A model generated the notes under the pieces. The model was not told the origin of the DNA, did not search any database, and was given only the letters and a program-made list of their open reading frames with translations. A stretch of DNA of 64,000 nucleotides from Primulina eburnea (taxonomy: Eukaryota > Streptophyta > Magnoliopsida > Lamiales > Gesneriaceae): positions 36,001 through 100,000 of the forward strand of contig NW_027331028.1 of assembly GCF_022965805.1 (NCBI RefSeq). The letters run 5' to 3'. Of the stretch, positions 1 to 12,000 are shown piece by piece; position 1 is the stretch's first letter, and each line of letters starts with the position of its first letter. The position numbers and the translations under genes are program-made.

Positions 1-104
1 TTTTGATTCCAAACTCCTTTCCTCTATCCCTTGCATCCTGGAGAGAAATCTAAGTCTTTTTATCCAATCTTCTTGTTGATCTATGTTTCTCATTTCCGTT
101 TTAG

Positions 105-2240
105 GTTTGTACGGGAGCGAAAAGTGAACAACAGTCAAAATTAGCCGCTCGGAAGGTATAATAATTAATATGTTACAGTACTTGCATGCCTTCAATGTAG
201 CAGCAGGTGTTCACTGGATGAGATCCAGAATAAGGCATGATGAACCTTTCACTACCATGGCTTCTGATGATTTTTTTTAAATCTCAACACAGCTTTAAAT
301 GTTTTCTTGAAAAAATAATTTTCCCATACCACAAATTCTGTTCTTTCTGTTGTCCCTGATTATCTCTCATTTAATTCCACTCCTTGTTCTTCAGTATGCT
401 AGAATTATTCAGAAGCTTGGTTTTCCCGCGAAATTTAAGGTATTTCCATATCCACTGACCGGTAATTTAGTACTTCTTTAGCTGGTTGTTCATTTTCCAG
501 GTGTCAATATGAGTACCACACAGCTTACATGCTATACTTTTCTGCTCGTAGGATTTCAAGATTCAGAACATAGTCGGTTCATGTGATGTTAAGTTTCCTA
601 TTCGTCTTGAAGGTCTTGCATATGCGCATGGTGCCTTTTCAAGCGTGAGTGATTTATTCATGTTTCTATTATTTTTATTCATGTTTCTATTATGGTGCTA
701 AAGATCTTAAAAGAAAACTAACGTAGTCAGCATTCCGATAGTTGTAATTATGGCAAACGTAAAGTTGGTAGAAAATGACGAGTCTTTCACAAACATGTTG
801 CAATTTGGTACTCTTCATAATTTTATTCATATGGTTGACCTATGTTTTTCCTAGAAATCTTTGAGCTAAAAATTCAAAGAATATGGATAAAAACAAAGAT
901 TGTACAGCAGGACAAAAACAATATATTCTGTCATGAGATGCTATGACCTTGGAAAAGGTGGATTAAGCATGCATTTAGATTCAAAATCTGGGAATCGCTT
1001 GATTCTTAAGATTTGTGCATGTGTTTCTGGCAACAAAGAGAGATTTTTTGTGTATTTTGAAATCGGAGGCTAGATCCTTGGTTTATGTTTCCAAATTCAT
1101 TTTTCTCCCAGCAAAATAAAAACATGTATATTCACCTCATTTTCAATTATTTCCCAAATTATAGCATAAAACCCTATGCTTCCAATGACAATTTATTACG
1201 TGTGATTCAAATTTTTACCACTTCCCAAAATATTGTCATTGGGTATTATATTCAAATGTGATATTAAAATTAAAATTTTGAAAATATCACTTTTGATAAT
1301 CATTGACACAGTATAATTTAGAAATATTTACCAAATAGAATATGGATAATTTGTTATTCACAGTGAATTTTCTCATTACAAAACAATGACATACCAAATA
1401 GAACATGTAAAAAATAGAGGGAGACACGAGATTCGAAAGCTGAAAGAAGATTAATAAAGTGTTGGCTTAAAAGTTAAGTGTATGAAGAAAGAAAAAATAT
1501 GAGGTTGGTTAGTGGAATTACAAGTCAATGTTTTGGGTGGTGGCCGAACCTGTGATTTTGTGTTGATATTTTATTTTGGAATTTGGCTGTGAAAATTTGT
1601 AAAAATTGAAATTGTTTTACAGTAAGTTAAAAATTAAAAAGAAATGTTTTACAGTGGAAGAGGAGAGATTGTAAGATGATATGAAGAGGAAAAAATAAGA
1701 AAAAGAAGGTGTTGGGAAAAAATTAATATAATAATAAGGTAATCGTTAAAACATGATGAGGGTATTTTGGTAATTAGAGTAAAAATTAATCTATTCTTTT
1801 GATATCATACCAAACATTATATATTTTATCATATTACATCACTTTACTTATCGTCTTTTTTTCTTATAATTACATCTATGTATCATTTATTTATCCTATC
1901 CCACAACCAATGAGGTAAGTGTTTCTTTTTGCATGGCCTCTTTTTCTGGTGCAGTATGAACCAGAACTTTTCCCTGGGTTAATCTATCGGATGAAACAGC
2001 CAAAAATCGTGCTGCTTATTTTTGTATCTGGAAAGATTGTTCTCACCGGAGCCAAGGTAGTGACTTCTAAGTTGTTAGCTCGCTGATTCTTTGACTTTTC
2101 ATGGTATTTTGTTTGTGTTTCCACTTCATGCAACGTGGTGCTTTCCTTTTCAGGTCAGGGAAGAGACTTATACTGCCTTTGAAAATATATATCCAGTTCT
2201 CACCGAATTTCGGAAAGTTCAGCAATGGTACTTAACTTAA
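105..2240 (+). CDS. TBP: TATA-box-binding protein, C-terminal exons (5' end outside window)
   Basis: General transcription factor that binds the TATA box and nucleates TFIID, acting in the nucleus with RNA polymerases I, II and III. Five exons are visible: 105-155, 395-439, 552-644, 1955-2056 and 2154-2240, each bounded by AG/GT and joining in phase. They encode about 124 residues, the end of the first and all of the second repeat of the saddle domain; [52 protein letters not shown] and [16 protein letters not shown] are near-invariant in plant TBPs. The whole protein is usually about 200 residues, so the first exons lie left of the window. The last intron-like GT (2229) lies just before the TAA at 2238; splicing there would change only the last few residues. 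Intron 645-1954 is unusually long and AT-rich. Confidence 0.97.
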
Positions 2241-3150
2241 TGGCTTAAGCACATATAATTTTGAAATATTTGTAGTATTTGTCTGTTTCTGTTTCATTAT
2301 TTAATAACTAGATTTTCTAGGCTTCCACTATAAAGAAAGCAGGGAGCAACTAATCAGCAGCCTCTTAGATGTTGGCTTCTCGGTTGTTGCTATAGTACAA
2401 GACACCATTGGCGTTATCTAACAACTCCATGGAATATTTATCAAACTTTTGGATAAAATATTTCCAAATTTTGTCATAATGTTGTGCTGGAAAAGAGAAA
2501 ATTAAAAGTTATAAAGGAGCACAAAGTGGGAACTAGAGCTAGCGACCAAAATAAACCTTGTTTCAGATTTAGTTGGAGGCGAAAAGGAACAAAATTTTTA
2601 TGGATATCTATCTCTCTCTCACCATCATCCGCAATCATATTTCATAATACACTTGATAGATTTTTTAAAAGGTTGGAAATGGTATTACTTATTCTTCCTA
2701 GGGATCTTCCGAGGGAAGAGACGTGAACTTGGGAATGTCAGTAATAACTTGGCTATATACTGATATGTTCTTTATATGTCATGCAGATTGATTTATCCAG
2801 ATAATTGTTGTGTTGAGAATCATGAAGGCTGCCTGCACAGAAGTGGGGTTGAATCGTAAATAGACGGTGTCCGATGAATAATGGGAAATAGAGTGAAGCC
2901 ATTGGAGTTTGCTTTTCATGCTTCAATGACTATGTGCACCGCGGGACAGAGGGAAGCCTTACTGTTTCAAGTGCTAACGAAACTCTTCTGGTCGTATTAT
3001 TTATTGTGTTTGCTTCACTAAGAGGCCAATGTATGAGATTTGGAGTTGCTTTCTCTTTTGTAATGTTATCCACAAATTAATGTTCGTTTGCTACCAACTT
3101 CTACTTTGTTTATGGAACTGCGTTTAGACAAGCATTCTTTACCATTTATT
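2241..3150 (+). other. TBP 3' untranslated and downstream region
   Basis: No protein-coding potential beyond shadows. A plausible 3' UTR exon begins after the pyrimidine-AG at about 2787 and runs to about 3100, which would put an intron in the 3' UTR. I infer this from position and base composition only. Confidence 0.4.
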
Positions 3151-4799
3151 TATTAAAATAAAATATTAATGTAGCATAAGATGTATATCAAGCCCAGTCT
3201 AGCCACTGAATAGGTCAGGCCCAGTGTTTGGTATCGTAGAGGAGACCATTCAGTCTATTAGTAATTCCTTATCTTTTTCTTTTCTCTTTACCAAGACATT
3301 TTCTCATGCCATTTCTACCATAAAAAGAACTATCATAAGACTGTTTACGAATTAATTTTATGAAACGGATGGTCGATCTGACTCATAGAAAATATTATTT
3401 TTTGATTGAACGAATTGATCTTTTTCACAAATATAGATATCTATTGGAGACCTACTCTTCCATCATTTTATTCTAATGATAAATTGGCATAGTAAAAAGT
3501 TGGAGTTAAAGAAAAGGACAGGAAAAACACGAAAATGCCGTCAAACTTGCAACAATTTCTATCATTGTGACAAAATTAGTTTAGCGAAAGAAAATGAATA
3601 AATTTATTTAATAATTATTGAGATTTTAAAATGGCGGGATTTTCATCTTAAAATTTTGTTTGTTGTTCAGGTTTTCAAAATTCAAATTCGTTAACAGTGG
3701 ATAAAAATTTAAAAAGCATTTTAAATATTGCAGGTCGATATTTTAAATGTGATCGAAAGTGGATGAAATATTTGTAATATGTGATTTTATTTATGGTTGA
3801 AAAGGATAAATTTGGAAACTCAATAAAATGACAAAAACAAATTTGTAATTGGTTTAGACGTTATTAAACAGGAATCTGTTCCAATATTTTATTTACATAT
3901 TTATGTTTATAGTTATTTATTTGTGTATTTAATTTAGATAATTTCGATATGCTGCACATCTACCGTACACATCACCGATGAGGTGTCACTCACATGTTGA
4001 TGTGCAATTTTCTATATTTCATCACATCCAATGAATGAGTAACACTCATCGATGCTCACATAGATGTGTACGATAGATACGTAACATATCAAAACTCTTA
4101 GTTTAGATATTATTTCCAACTAGATGGTTAATTTACGGAATTATTAATCCACTACTGTCCTAATATCTCCCGGTCAGACATGGTAATGATTCACAAAATT
4201 CTCGAACTTTTTATCTTTTTTTTTTCCTTTTCATATTTTCGATTTCAGTAAACTCAAATGCCTGTTTTGGGGTTTTAATATTTATTTAGTTGAAGAATGA
4301 GCTATGATTTCTGTAAATTGACATCCATGACGGGAGTTTTAAGTTTTATTAAGTGTAAGGTTTGATTTCTGTACCAACTGTTTGATGAAGTTGCACAATG
4401 AAAGATGGAGGTCTGTCTTTTTTTTCCTTTTCATCATTAATCTGTCCAGTTTCCATTCCTTTGGCCCTTTTATGTTGTCTTAGGGATGGTTGTCCCCAAA
4501 TTTCGAGTACAGTTAGCATATGTGTCATCTATGATTTTTCAGTTTTATGATAAAATAACATGTACTTCTACTACTTCAATATGCAGAAATGATGGACAGT
4601 TCATTCAAATTAGCCTCACTCACTTCTTACCGTTCATAATAATCAAAAATATTCCTCGAACTTCCTATTTTATGTGGAAAATATTTAAAAAGATGAATTG
4701 CCTGTTTTTGAGAACATTCTGCATTTAATTTGTCACTGTTAGCCTTTAATAATTTGGGTTTGGTTCTTTTCTGTAGATTGCATGAAAGATTGACATTTC
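3151..4799. other. Intergenic, no gene seen
   Basis: AT-rich sequence with stops in all frames. The only structure I see is the small inverted-repeat element listed at 3946-4090. Confidence 0.6.
3946..4090. repeat. Small foldback (MITE-like) element, about 145 bp
   Basis: The ends are inverted copies: the left begins GATATGCTGCACATCTACCG and the right end read backwards begins GATATGTTACGTATCTATCG, both followed by TACACATC and then GATGAG. The arms pair over about 45 bp with mismatches. No clear target duplication, so the family is not assigned. Confidence 0.5.
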
Positions 4800-5362
4800 T
4801 TTTGTGGTGCCAGTATGGCTGCTCGCTATCCATTTCTTGTTTCTTATCTGTGCTTCTTGGTTAGATGAACTGGCTGAAGGGATTGTGTTATGCAGTAAAG
4901 CGAGCCAGATACAGCATAGCACATTGTATGACGAGGGAAAAAATAGCAGAGTTGTCAATTGTGCTATGGCCGTTCAGAAGAGATTCTCATCTTTGGGATG
5001 ATGCACTCAGGAAAGAAACATGTCATGGAAGTTTAAGCTACCGTATCGTTGTATGGAAATTGTTTCGGTTCCTCAAAAACATTTAAGACGTACATCTAGT
5101 CAAATTTCCCATTGTTTTCCCTTCTCCGACATGTTTAATTGATATATTTTTATATTATTTTATTGTAGGAAGAACCTTTATGGTTTTATAGCAAATTTGT
5201 GTTAAAAAGATGATTTTTATCATATTTGAAGTTGTCAAGATAGAACTGTGAAAGAAATATAAAAACAGAGTGTGATCACATTTTGTGACTGTATTCAGCT
5301 GCCTGTGACATCTGAAGCTTACAAGAATTTCAATGAGTGGAGCTCGAAATTTATGATGAACC
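4800..5362 (+). other. Possible exons of an unidentified gene, cut by retroelement B
   Basis: Two stretches look protein-like. Around 4864-5001 one frame reads DELAEGIVLCSKASQ and later VVNCAMAVQKRFSSLG before a stop; an overlapping frame (4865-5086) is also open. At 5300-5362, after a TATTCAG acceptor-like sequence, a frame reads LPVTSEAYKNFNEWSSKF and runs directly into the LTR end at 5363. I do not recognise the protein, and no continuation is visible to the right of 18913. It may be a gene remnant interrupted by the retroelement, or chance open frames. Confidence 0.25.
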
Positions 5363-5981
5363 TGTTTGCACAATATTTGGTGTTGCGGGCGTGCCAGGTG
5401 CGAAAGTGCACCGATTTGTGTAAAATGATAAAAATCTAACTTCTAAAAATTCAAGCGACGTGAATTCTAAATTCGACCGTCAGTTATAGTCTCTTAAAAC
5501 AAATGCAATGCCAAAATAAAGAAAACTATTGTGAATCGACGCAAATAAACCCCTGACATGATTTTGAATTTACAAAATTGTAGGAATTCATCAAAACTTG
5601 AAAATATAATAACTTGTGCTGAAATCTAAAATGAAAAGACGCTAGAAATATACTGAAAAGCTTGAAAAACAATTGCTTGAAGATTGTAAATTTAGCAGAG
5701 AGCTTTTTGCAGATTTGTCTGTGTTGAGTTGAGTTGTGTGTGTAGAGTGTTCTCTGTCAGTGTTTGCCGATCTCTTCTCTCCCCATCGTTGTGCAGTTTC
5801 ACTCCACTCCCCCATGATCCACGTTCCCTGCTTTTCACGCCACGATCTCAACCTCCCACGTTCTTGCTTGGAGGTTATCTGCTTATTTAGATATACTAAT
5901 GGGCCTCTTGTTTTTCTCTAATAATTTAAGCTTTTGGGCTTAGACAATTAATTGGGCTCAATTTAATTTTTGGTGCAAACA
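5363..5981 (-). repeat. 3' LTR of element B (619 bp, inverted)
   Basis: Begins TGTTTGCACAATATTTGG and ends GGTGCAAACA on the plus strand. It is the reverse complement of the LTR at 8407-9038 and 18277-18913, with TG/CA termini and TGTTTG/CAAACA inverted ends. It is more diverged from A's LTRs than they are from each other. Confidence 0.85.
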
Positions 5982-6205
5982 AATGCCTCCCGCAAGCATT
6001 GGCCCATTGGGCCAAAATGCTTGTTAATAATTCCTTGATCCATTTTTTTTAAGCCCATGAAACTAAAGCCCATGAAGCCACATCCGCTTTCAAAAGTCTG
6101 TGTCAGAACTTCAGCATAAACATTCATATTCAAAAATTTAGTATCCCGCTTTCCTTTTTTCTTTCTCATTTTTCTTCCAGAATTCCAAACCATCCTTTAG
6201 TAACT

Positions 6206-6412
6206 CTACAGAGATGCATACTCTATCCTCATGATCTGTTCACTCTCTTGAATGACATTTTCACTCAAGCCTTCACCCAACAATCTTTGCCTCAACTTAT
6301 CTGTCACGATGATGATATCTTCCATAGGAGCCATTAACTCACTGTTGGACATTTCTTGGAAACATTTCCTTCACAGCCTGCAAAGCTTCCATCCATACCA
6401 TTAGATTCTCTC
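6206..6412 (-). pseudogene. Possible second captured coding segment in element B (unidentified)
   Basis: On the minus strand a frame reading MEALQAVKEMFPRN is followed, after one apparent frame slip near 6350, by about 48 open codons containing LMAPMEDIIIVTDKLRQRLL and SENVIQESEQIMRIEYASL, ending at TAG (complement of 6206-6208). The composition is protein-like and unlike retroelement gag or pol. The protein is not recognised. It lies in the same 3' region and the same sense as the T-protein fragment, so a second host fragment is plausible but unproved. Confidence 0.35.
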
Positions 6413-7394
6413 AACTTTCTGCACTAAGTAGAGTGAGCAGATCATGAGGTTTGTGAATTTGTCTAAACAAGCTTAACTCCCAGTCACAAGCAAAATTCAA
6501 CAATTCTTCAACTCCTCAATCGTTACTCCATCTATTCCACCAAGCTTAACTCCCCAGTCGACCATGACCAATACCATCAATCTCTACCAGTTAATCACTG
6601 CATCTTACGTTAGTTGTTCCAACCAAGAAGTCACTTTGCTCATCATTGCGCATTGATGATGTTTGTGAATTTGTCCAAACAAGAATACATTAAAATTTTG
6701 TTTTGTCATTCTCAGCTAGACCGACGCCCCAACCGCCATGGCTCCCCGGTTCACCACGGCCTCTATCGGAATCTGCTCGTCATCTCCTTTTGCTGTTGCT
6801 TTTGGATAATCTACGGGCGCACCTTCGATTTTTGGCCAGCCCTACTCCGCAAGGGCGATCGTCTTTCTCGGCTCGGGTCACCACCCAACGACTGCCATGG
6901 CTATTTTAGACACTTCTACAGCTGCCTCTGTTCTTTCCACACGAACTTCTTCCACGTTGATCCCACCAGTGGTCGCAACGGCCTTCGGGGAGCCTTTGGC
7001 GCATTGGACCTCCCACAAAAGTTCATCACTCTTTACTACCATCGGTATTTTCTCACTCTCTTTTCTTGAATTGTTGCTTGATATTTCTCTCCCGTGTTTT
7101 GCAAATTTAGTCACAATCTTATTTGCATTTGTGAAAATAACCTGAACATTCCCTTTGCTTTGTATTTCAAGTCTTGATGTGTACGAGAAAAGAGCGTGAA
7201 TCTCTGTACTAGGGTCTTGTACTGATTCTTTTCTGAGAATTGTAGGATAGATGATTGTGCCCCATTTAGACGTTCTGTTTGAGTTGTCCTCCTTTACTCA
7301 TTAGCGCGGTATTCCTGGGGGAGTTTTGGGTTGGAGGGATTTTGGCCATACATTAGCCTTTGTCCTGTGGATGGGGCAAATGGATCCATGTTAA

Positions 7395-7961
7395 TCATGC
7401 CTCAACAGGTGTTGTGTGCTGCTCCATGTCGTTGCCATACAAGCACAGTCCAGCTTCTAGATGAAGGCTGTCTCGAGCTCCCAACCCTGTTAATCTTACC
7501 TTATTCTCAGGTTTGTCAAGAATCGCTTTTGCAAGATCAACAGCATGCTCTGAAGGGATGGAGATTTCAAAGCCATCTTTGCATGTGTACCCTGTTCGAG
7601 TAAGATAGCAGGTCGCTCCATTGATGTCTATCACTTTGAAGTCACTAAAGTATATCTTGCTCAAATCTTCTTTAGTCAGGTGCTGGAGAACTCGGGCAGC
7701 TAGAGGCCCCTGCAGAGCTAGAAGGGAACGCTCATCGTGAATGTGCCATGAAACGTCACCACCTTTTGATGTGAATTCCTTCATGTGTTCCTCAATATGG
7801 GCAAGATCCTTGTCTCTGCAATCGGCATTAACAACCAGGTATATATGATCATTTGTCACCTTCGTGATTACTGAATCATCTATTGACCAAGTTGCCACAA
7901 TCCCCCTCCTCTCATATTCGTAAATATCTTGTATTGCATGTTTACCCTCTGTAGCTTCCAT
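7395..7961 (-). pseudogene. GDCST: Captured fragment of glycine cleavage system T-protein (aminomethyltransferase)
   Basis: The open frame of about 188 codons contains [87 protein letters not shown] and [18 protein letters not shown], which are hallmark stretches of plant mitochondrial T-protein (GcvT). That enzyme moves the methylene group of aminomethyl-lipoyl H-protein to tetrahydrofolate in photorespiratory glycine decarboxylation. Only the middle of the roughly 400-residue protein is here: no transit peptide and no C-terminal domain. The N-terminal 25 or so codons do not look like T-protein, and the frame ends at a TGA replacing the glycine after PVEA, with diverged T-protein-like sequence just beyond. 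No intron interrupts it although host genes of this family contain introns, so an RNA-mediated capture is likely. It is in sense with the retroelement and is probably not a functional enzyme. Confidence 0.92.
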
Positions 7962-8406
7962 TCCTCCTTGGATTTGGAATTACCATGGCCATTTTTATTG
8001 ATCTGAAGGACTTTTGGGGGCTCAAGAGACCAAAAAAGCTCATTCTGCATGCATTCTTCATTCCGGTGCCATTTCCACAGGCGGTGAAAAGAATAGGTAT
8101 GTAGTCTCTTGTTGTATATGTGGTTCGCATGTTTGCTCTTAACAGGTAATGCTGGATTGAGAATTGGCCATGAGTTGGCCTCAGTTTTCCGGTGTATTCG
8201 ACACCTAAGCCTTAGTGTTGTTTGGGGCTCTTTGAAACACAGGTAAGTCTCAACCCTTGCGTGCCCTTATGTGCTCTTATGTGCTGCATCCATTCAAGAC
8301 GATTCCCTTGTCCTTTACATTATGCATTGCACTTCAGTCGGACCCCTTTCCCGCATACACGTATATGCATTTGCACTTCAGTTGGACCCCTTTCCCGCAT
8401 ACACGT

Positions 8407-9038
8407 TGTTTGGGCCAAAATAATTTAATTAGAAGCCCAATTTAATTATTTTATTAGAAGCCCATCAAGTGCAACCGATTAATTTTCAAAAAAAAACTGA
8501 TCATGAAGCGCGGAAAAGGGAAAAGATCATGGGAAGGGAGGTTGAGATCGTGGCGTAAAAAGCGGGGAACATGGATGATGGGGGAGTGGAGGAGAACCGA
8601 CCAGTTACTAGGAAGAAAAGGAGGCAATCGGCTACGGACTCGAGACACACACAACTCAACTCTCTACACAGACAAATCTGAAAAAGCTCTCTGCTAATCT
8701 TTCAAATTTTCAAGCAATAGTTTTCATGTTTTTCAGTATATTTATAGCATTCTACGTGCTCTCGTTTTTAGATTTCAACAACTCAATTTATTATATTTTT
8801 CATGTTTGATGAATTCCTACAGCTTTTGTAAATTCAAAGTCATGTCAGGGGTTTATTTCCACCACTTTCCAATAGTTTTTCTTCATTTTGGCGTTATAGT
8901 TATTTTAGGAGACTAGAACTGACGGTCAAATTTAGAATTCACGTCGTTTGATTATTTAGAAGTTAGATTTTATCATTTTCATACAAATCGGTGCACTTCG
9001 CACCTGGCACGCCCGCAACACCAAATATTGTGCAAACA
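8407..9038 (+). repeat. 5' LTR of element A (632 bp)
   Basis: Starts TGTTTGGGCCAAAATAATTT and ends CCAAATATTGTGCAAACA. Closely similar to 18277-18913, especially over the last 400 bp. Confidence 0.92.
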
Positions 9039-9044
9039 TATTTT

Positions 9045-9063
9045 TGGCACGCCCGGTGGGACC
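9045..9063 (+). other. Primer-binding site of element A
   Basis: TGGCACGCCCGGTGGGACC lies 6 bp after the LTR end. TGG pairs with a tRNA CCA end, so the primer tRNA would end in CGTGCCA. I do not assign the tRNA isotype. Confidence 0.7.
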
Positions 9064-9069
9064 ATCACT

Positions 9070-12000
9070 ATGCCGCCAAGAAGGAAAGAAAACGTCAAAC
9101 AGGACAGTGGGGAGTCTCTGGCTAATCAAGAGGGAACCCAGGTTCCACAGCCAGAGCAACCTAGTGTTGAACCATAGGCTGAAGAAGTAGATCTGCTGCA
9201 GATTCCTATTACATATGATCAAGTTTCAGACAGAGTGGTGGAAGAGTTGACCGCCATAAAGATTGAAGAGATCTCAGTGGCATTATCTAAAGCCATGTCT
9301 GACTGTTTAAAGACTCTACTGAGTAAACCGAACCAGTCTACCTGAGGGGAGCAAAATATCACTGTCAAAGAGACTGGTCAGGGAAGTAACCAAGTCCATG
9401 AGTTCGACCAGGGAGTTGGAAACTCAAGGGCTGGCGATCCTCGCCGCCCGGAGTTTACTCTCCCAAATCAACCAGAAAAAAGGTATACACCACCTCACAA
9501 GAGAGAAGAAAGCCTAGGAGGGAGGGCTCAGCCATATCCACGTGCTCATGGAGTGGGGAGCTCGAAACAACCAAGTACTCAAGTATACAGCGTGACCAAT
9601 CCTCTATACCAACCGGGAGCGTATGAAGATATGTCACACATGGATTATCAAGGAGTATATGTGGGCTTCCCAGGAGGTAATTTTGGTTTAAATGCAGGGT
9701 TCCAGGCTCGGGGGGCAAATTACTACCATCACCAACTCCCTGCTCGGAACATGCACGGGATTGATCCAGAAATGGTGAAAGAAGCTGTTCAAGAGCTGTA
9801 TGGGCCGGCCTTGAAACAAATTGGCCGCCCAGAGTTCCACAAACCCTATCCAGACTACATTGACGTGAATAACCCGTACCCAAGGGGTTATAGAGTTCAT
9901 GATTTCAGTTTGTTCTCCGGGGAAGATGGCCAGTCCAGCATGGAACACATAGCCAGATTCACCATTCAATGCGGGGAGTTAGCCAACTTGGAGAACTTCG
10001 ACAATCTAAAGTTGCGGCTATTCCCAAATTCCCTCACTGGAACCGCATTCGCTTGGTATGCCTCACTCCCCAGAAATTCCGTGATGAGTTGGCAAGAAAT
10101 GGAAAGACAATTCCACATTCAATTCTGCAGAACAGAACCAGAAGTGTGCATTGCCGACTTATCGAGAGTCACTCAAAAGAAAGGAGAGTCTGTGGAATAT
10201 TTTATCGACATGTTCAAAAAGATGAAGAATAGATGCAAGGTGTTCTTACCGGAGACAGAGTTCGTGAAAATGGCACAAAAAGGGCTGGATTTTGAACTAA
10301 GGAAGAAATTCCAGGGAATGGAGTTCAGGGATTTCTTCGAGCTAGCCGCCAAAGTGGCTGAATACGAAGAACTCTTGCGGGAAGAGTCGTACAAGAAGAA
10401 AACTACTATGGGGTCTTATTATCAGGAGGTGGAAGAGGTGGCATTGGCAGAGATGCAATCGGCCGGGTCTTGCACAGTTCCGCTGCTGAAAAAGAAGCCA
10501 ACAGAGAAGAACAACTCCCAACTCCCCAAAGACATGCAGTATACATTCGATGTATCAAAGACCGAAGAAGTTTTCGACTTCTTGGTGAAAGAAAAGTTCA
10601 TCACATTCCCGCCTGATCACAAGATGCCACCTACAGAAGAGCTGAAGGGACGAGAGTATTGTAAATACCACAACTCCTATAATCATGCCACCAAATCTTG
10701 TTGGGCGTTCAAGAACATTTTGCAAGATAGAATTAACAAGGGAGTTGTGAAATTCCCCAACAAACAAGAGTCTATGGCGGTGGATGATGATCCTTTTCCC
10801 CCGGTAGCTTTGGTTAATGTGAATGTGACAGATTTGAGGGATCTTCTCAATGAGAAAAGAAGCCGATCCTTTGCAGTGAAAGACCGGGTAATCAAGAAAT
10901 ACTGGATTCCAAAGGGTCAAATGTTTGAAGCACCTGGAAGGCATAGTGTCGATCGAATGCGCACAATTCAACCACGTTTCCCCAGAAATGTTGGTGAATC
11001 CGCGGCCTTTAGGCCGAGGAATCAACATTTCCTTGAAAGACCAGTGGTGGAGAAACAACGATTTAGAGGGGAGTCATCTTGCAATCATAGTCAAAGGTAT
11101 TCGGACAAGAGAAATGCATATGCATTTGAGTCACGAAATGTGGAAACTAGAAAATTATCAGCTGATCAAGGCAGAGAACGGCGTTCATACGAAATCACAA
11201 AAGGAAAAATGATTGAGAACAGTGGAGTAAAGCCGAGATACGTTCTTCCAGCCAGAGGGGAGTTCAGTGAGTCTTGGAGGGTGGCCCAACACAAAAAGTT
11301 CCCTAGGCCACCGACTAGGACACAAAAGAGACGACTTTTGAGAGAAAGAGCGGTGGCAAGAAGAGAGGAGTCCGCTAAGTTGAAAAATGAATCCACAATT
11401 GATGTTCCAGTTTCCAGGGAGCCAGTGGGGAGTAAGTCCAAGTTTGGAAGATCCGCTACTGAGGATAAGTTTGTTGAAGATGACGATGATTTGTTAAGCG
11501 AAGAAGATGATCAAGCAAGAAAAACAATCAATTTTTGTATTGGAGAATTTCACATCACTGTGGATTGTGCCACAGCAGTGGTGATACTACCCGAGAGGTT
11601 TAAAATGATGGAAGAAGCGAGTGGGGAGTTGATGCCCCAAGGATCAGTGCAAAAGAAAGAGCATGCAAATAAACTCCCTGAAGGGAGTCCAAGAGTGATT
11701 ATCAAGGAAGATCACCCGAATAAGCCTAAACAAGTAATACTTGAAAAGCCTACACCGGCCATGACCAAGCACATAAGGCCGTTGTACATCAAAGCCCACT
11801 TGAATGGGAAGCCAGTGTCTAGAGTGTTGATAGACAATGGCTCAGCGGTAAACGTTCTCCCAGTAAGAATGTTGAAAAGTCTGGGCAAAAATGAGGAAAA
11901 CTTGATTCCTTCAGAAGTTTCGGTTGCTGCATTTACAGGCGAAACTACCAAGACCATTGGGGTACTCCCCGCTGATGTTACTGTGGGGAGTATGTCATCT

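Larger units (their letters stand above)
5363..8406 (-). mobile_element. Tat-lineage Ty3/gypsy element B, truncated, minus strand (3' LTR plus 3' internal region)
   Basis: On the minus strand this reads: 3' internal region, polypurine tract (complement of 5982-5993), then LTR (5981 down to 5363). It is the same family as element A at 8407-18913: LTR ends, the polypurine tract and several internal blocks match by eye, including the 45-bp repeats (two copies at the 8406 end) and the block before the T-protein insert. No gag or pol is present; the copy stops at 8406, inside a 45-bp repeat unit, exactly where the 5' LTR of A begins. It carries a host gene fragment at 7395-7961 and probably another at 6206-6412. 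Confidence 0.85.

Noticed and set aside
5363..5981. Solo LTR interpretation of the inverted LTR
   Set aside because: The polypurine tract and 3' internal region of the same family continue to its right, so it is the end of a truncated element.
6614..7069. 151-codon plus-strand ORF
   Set aside because: Antisense to element B, no domain; overlaps a minus-strand frame that aligns with element A.
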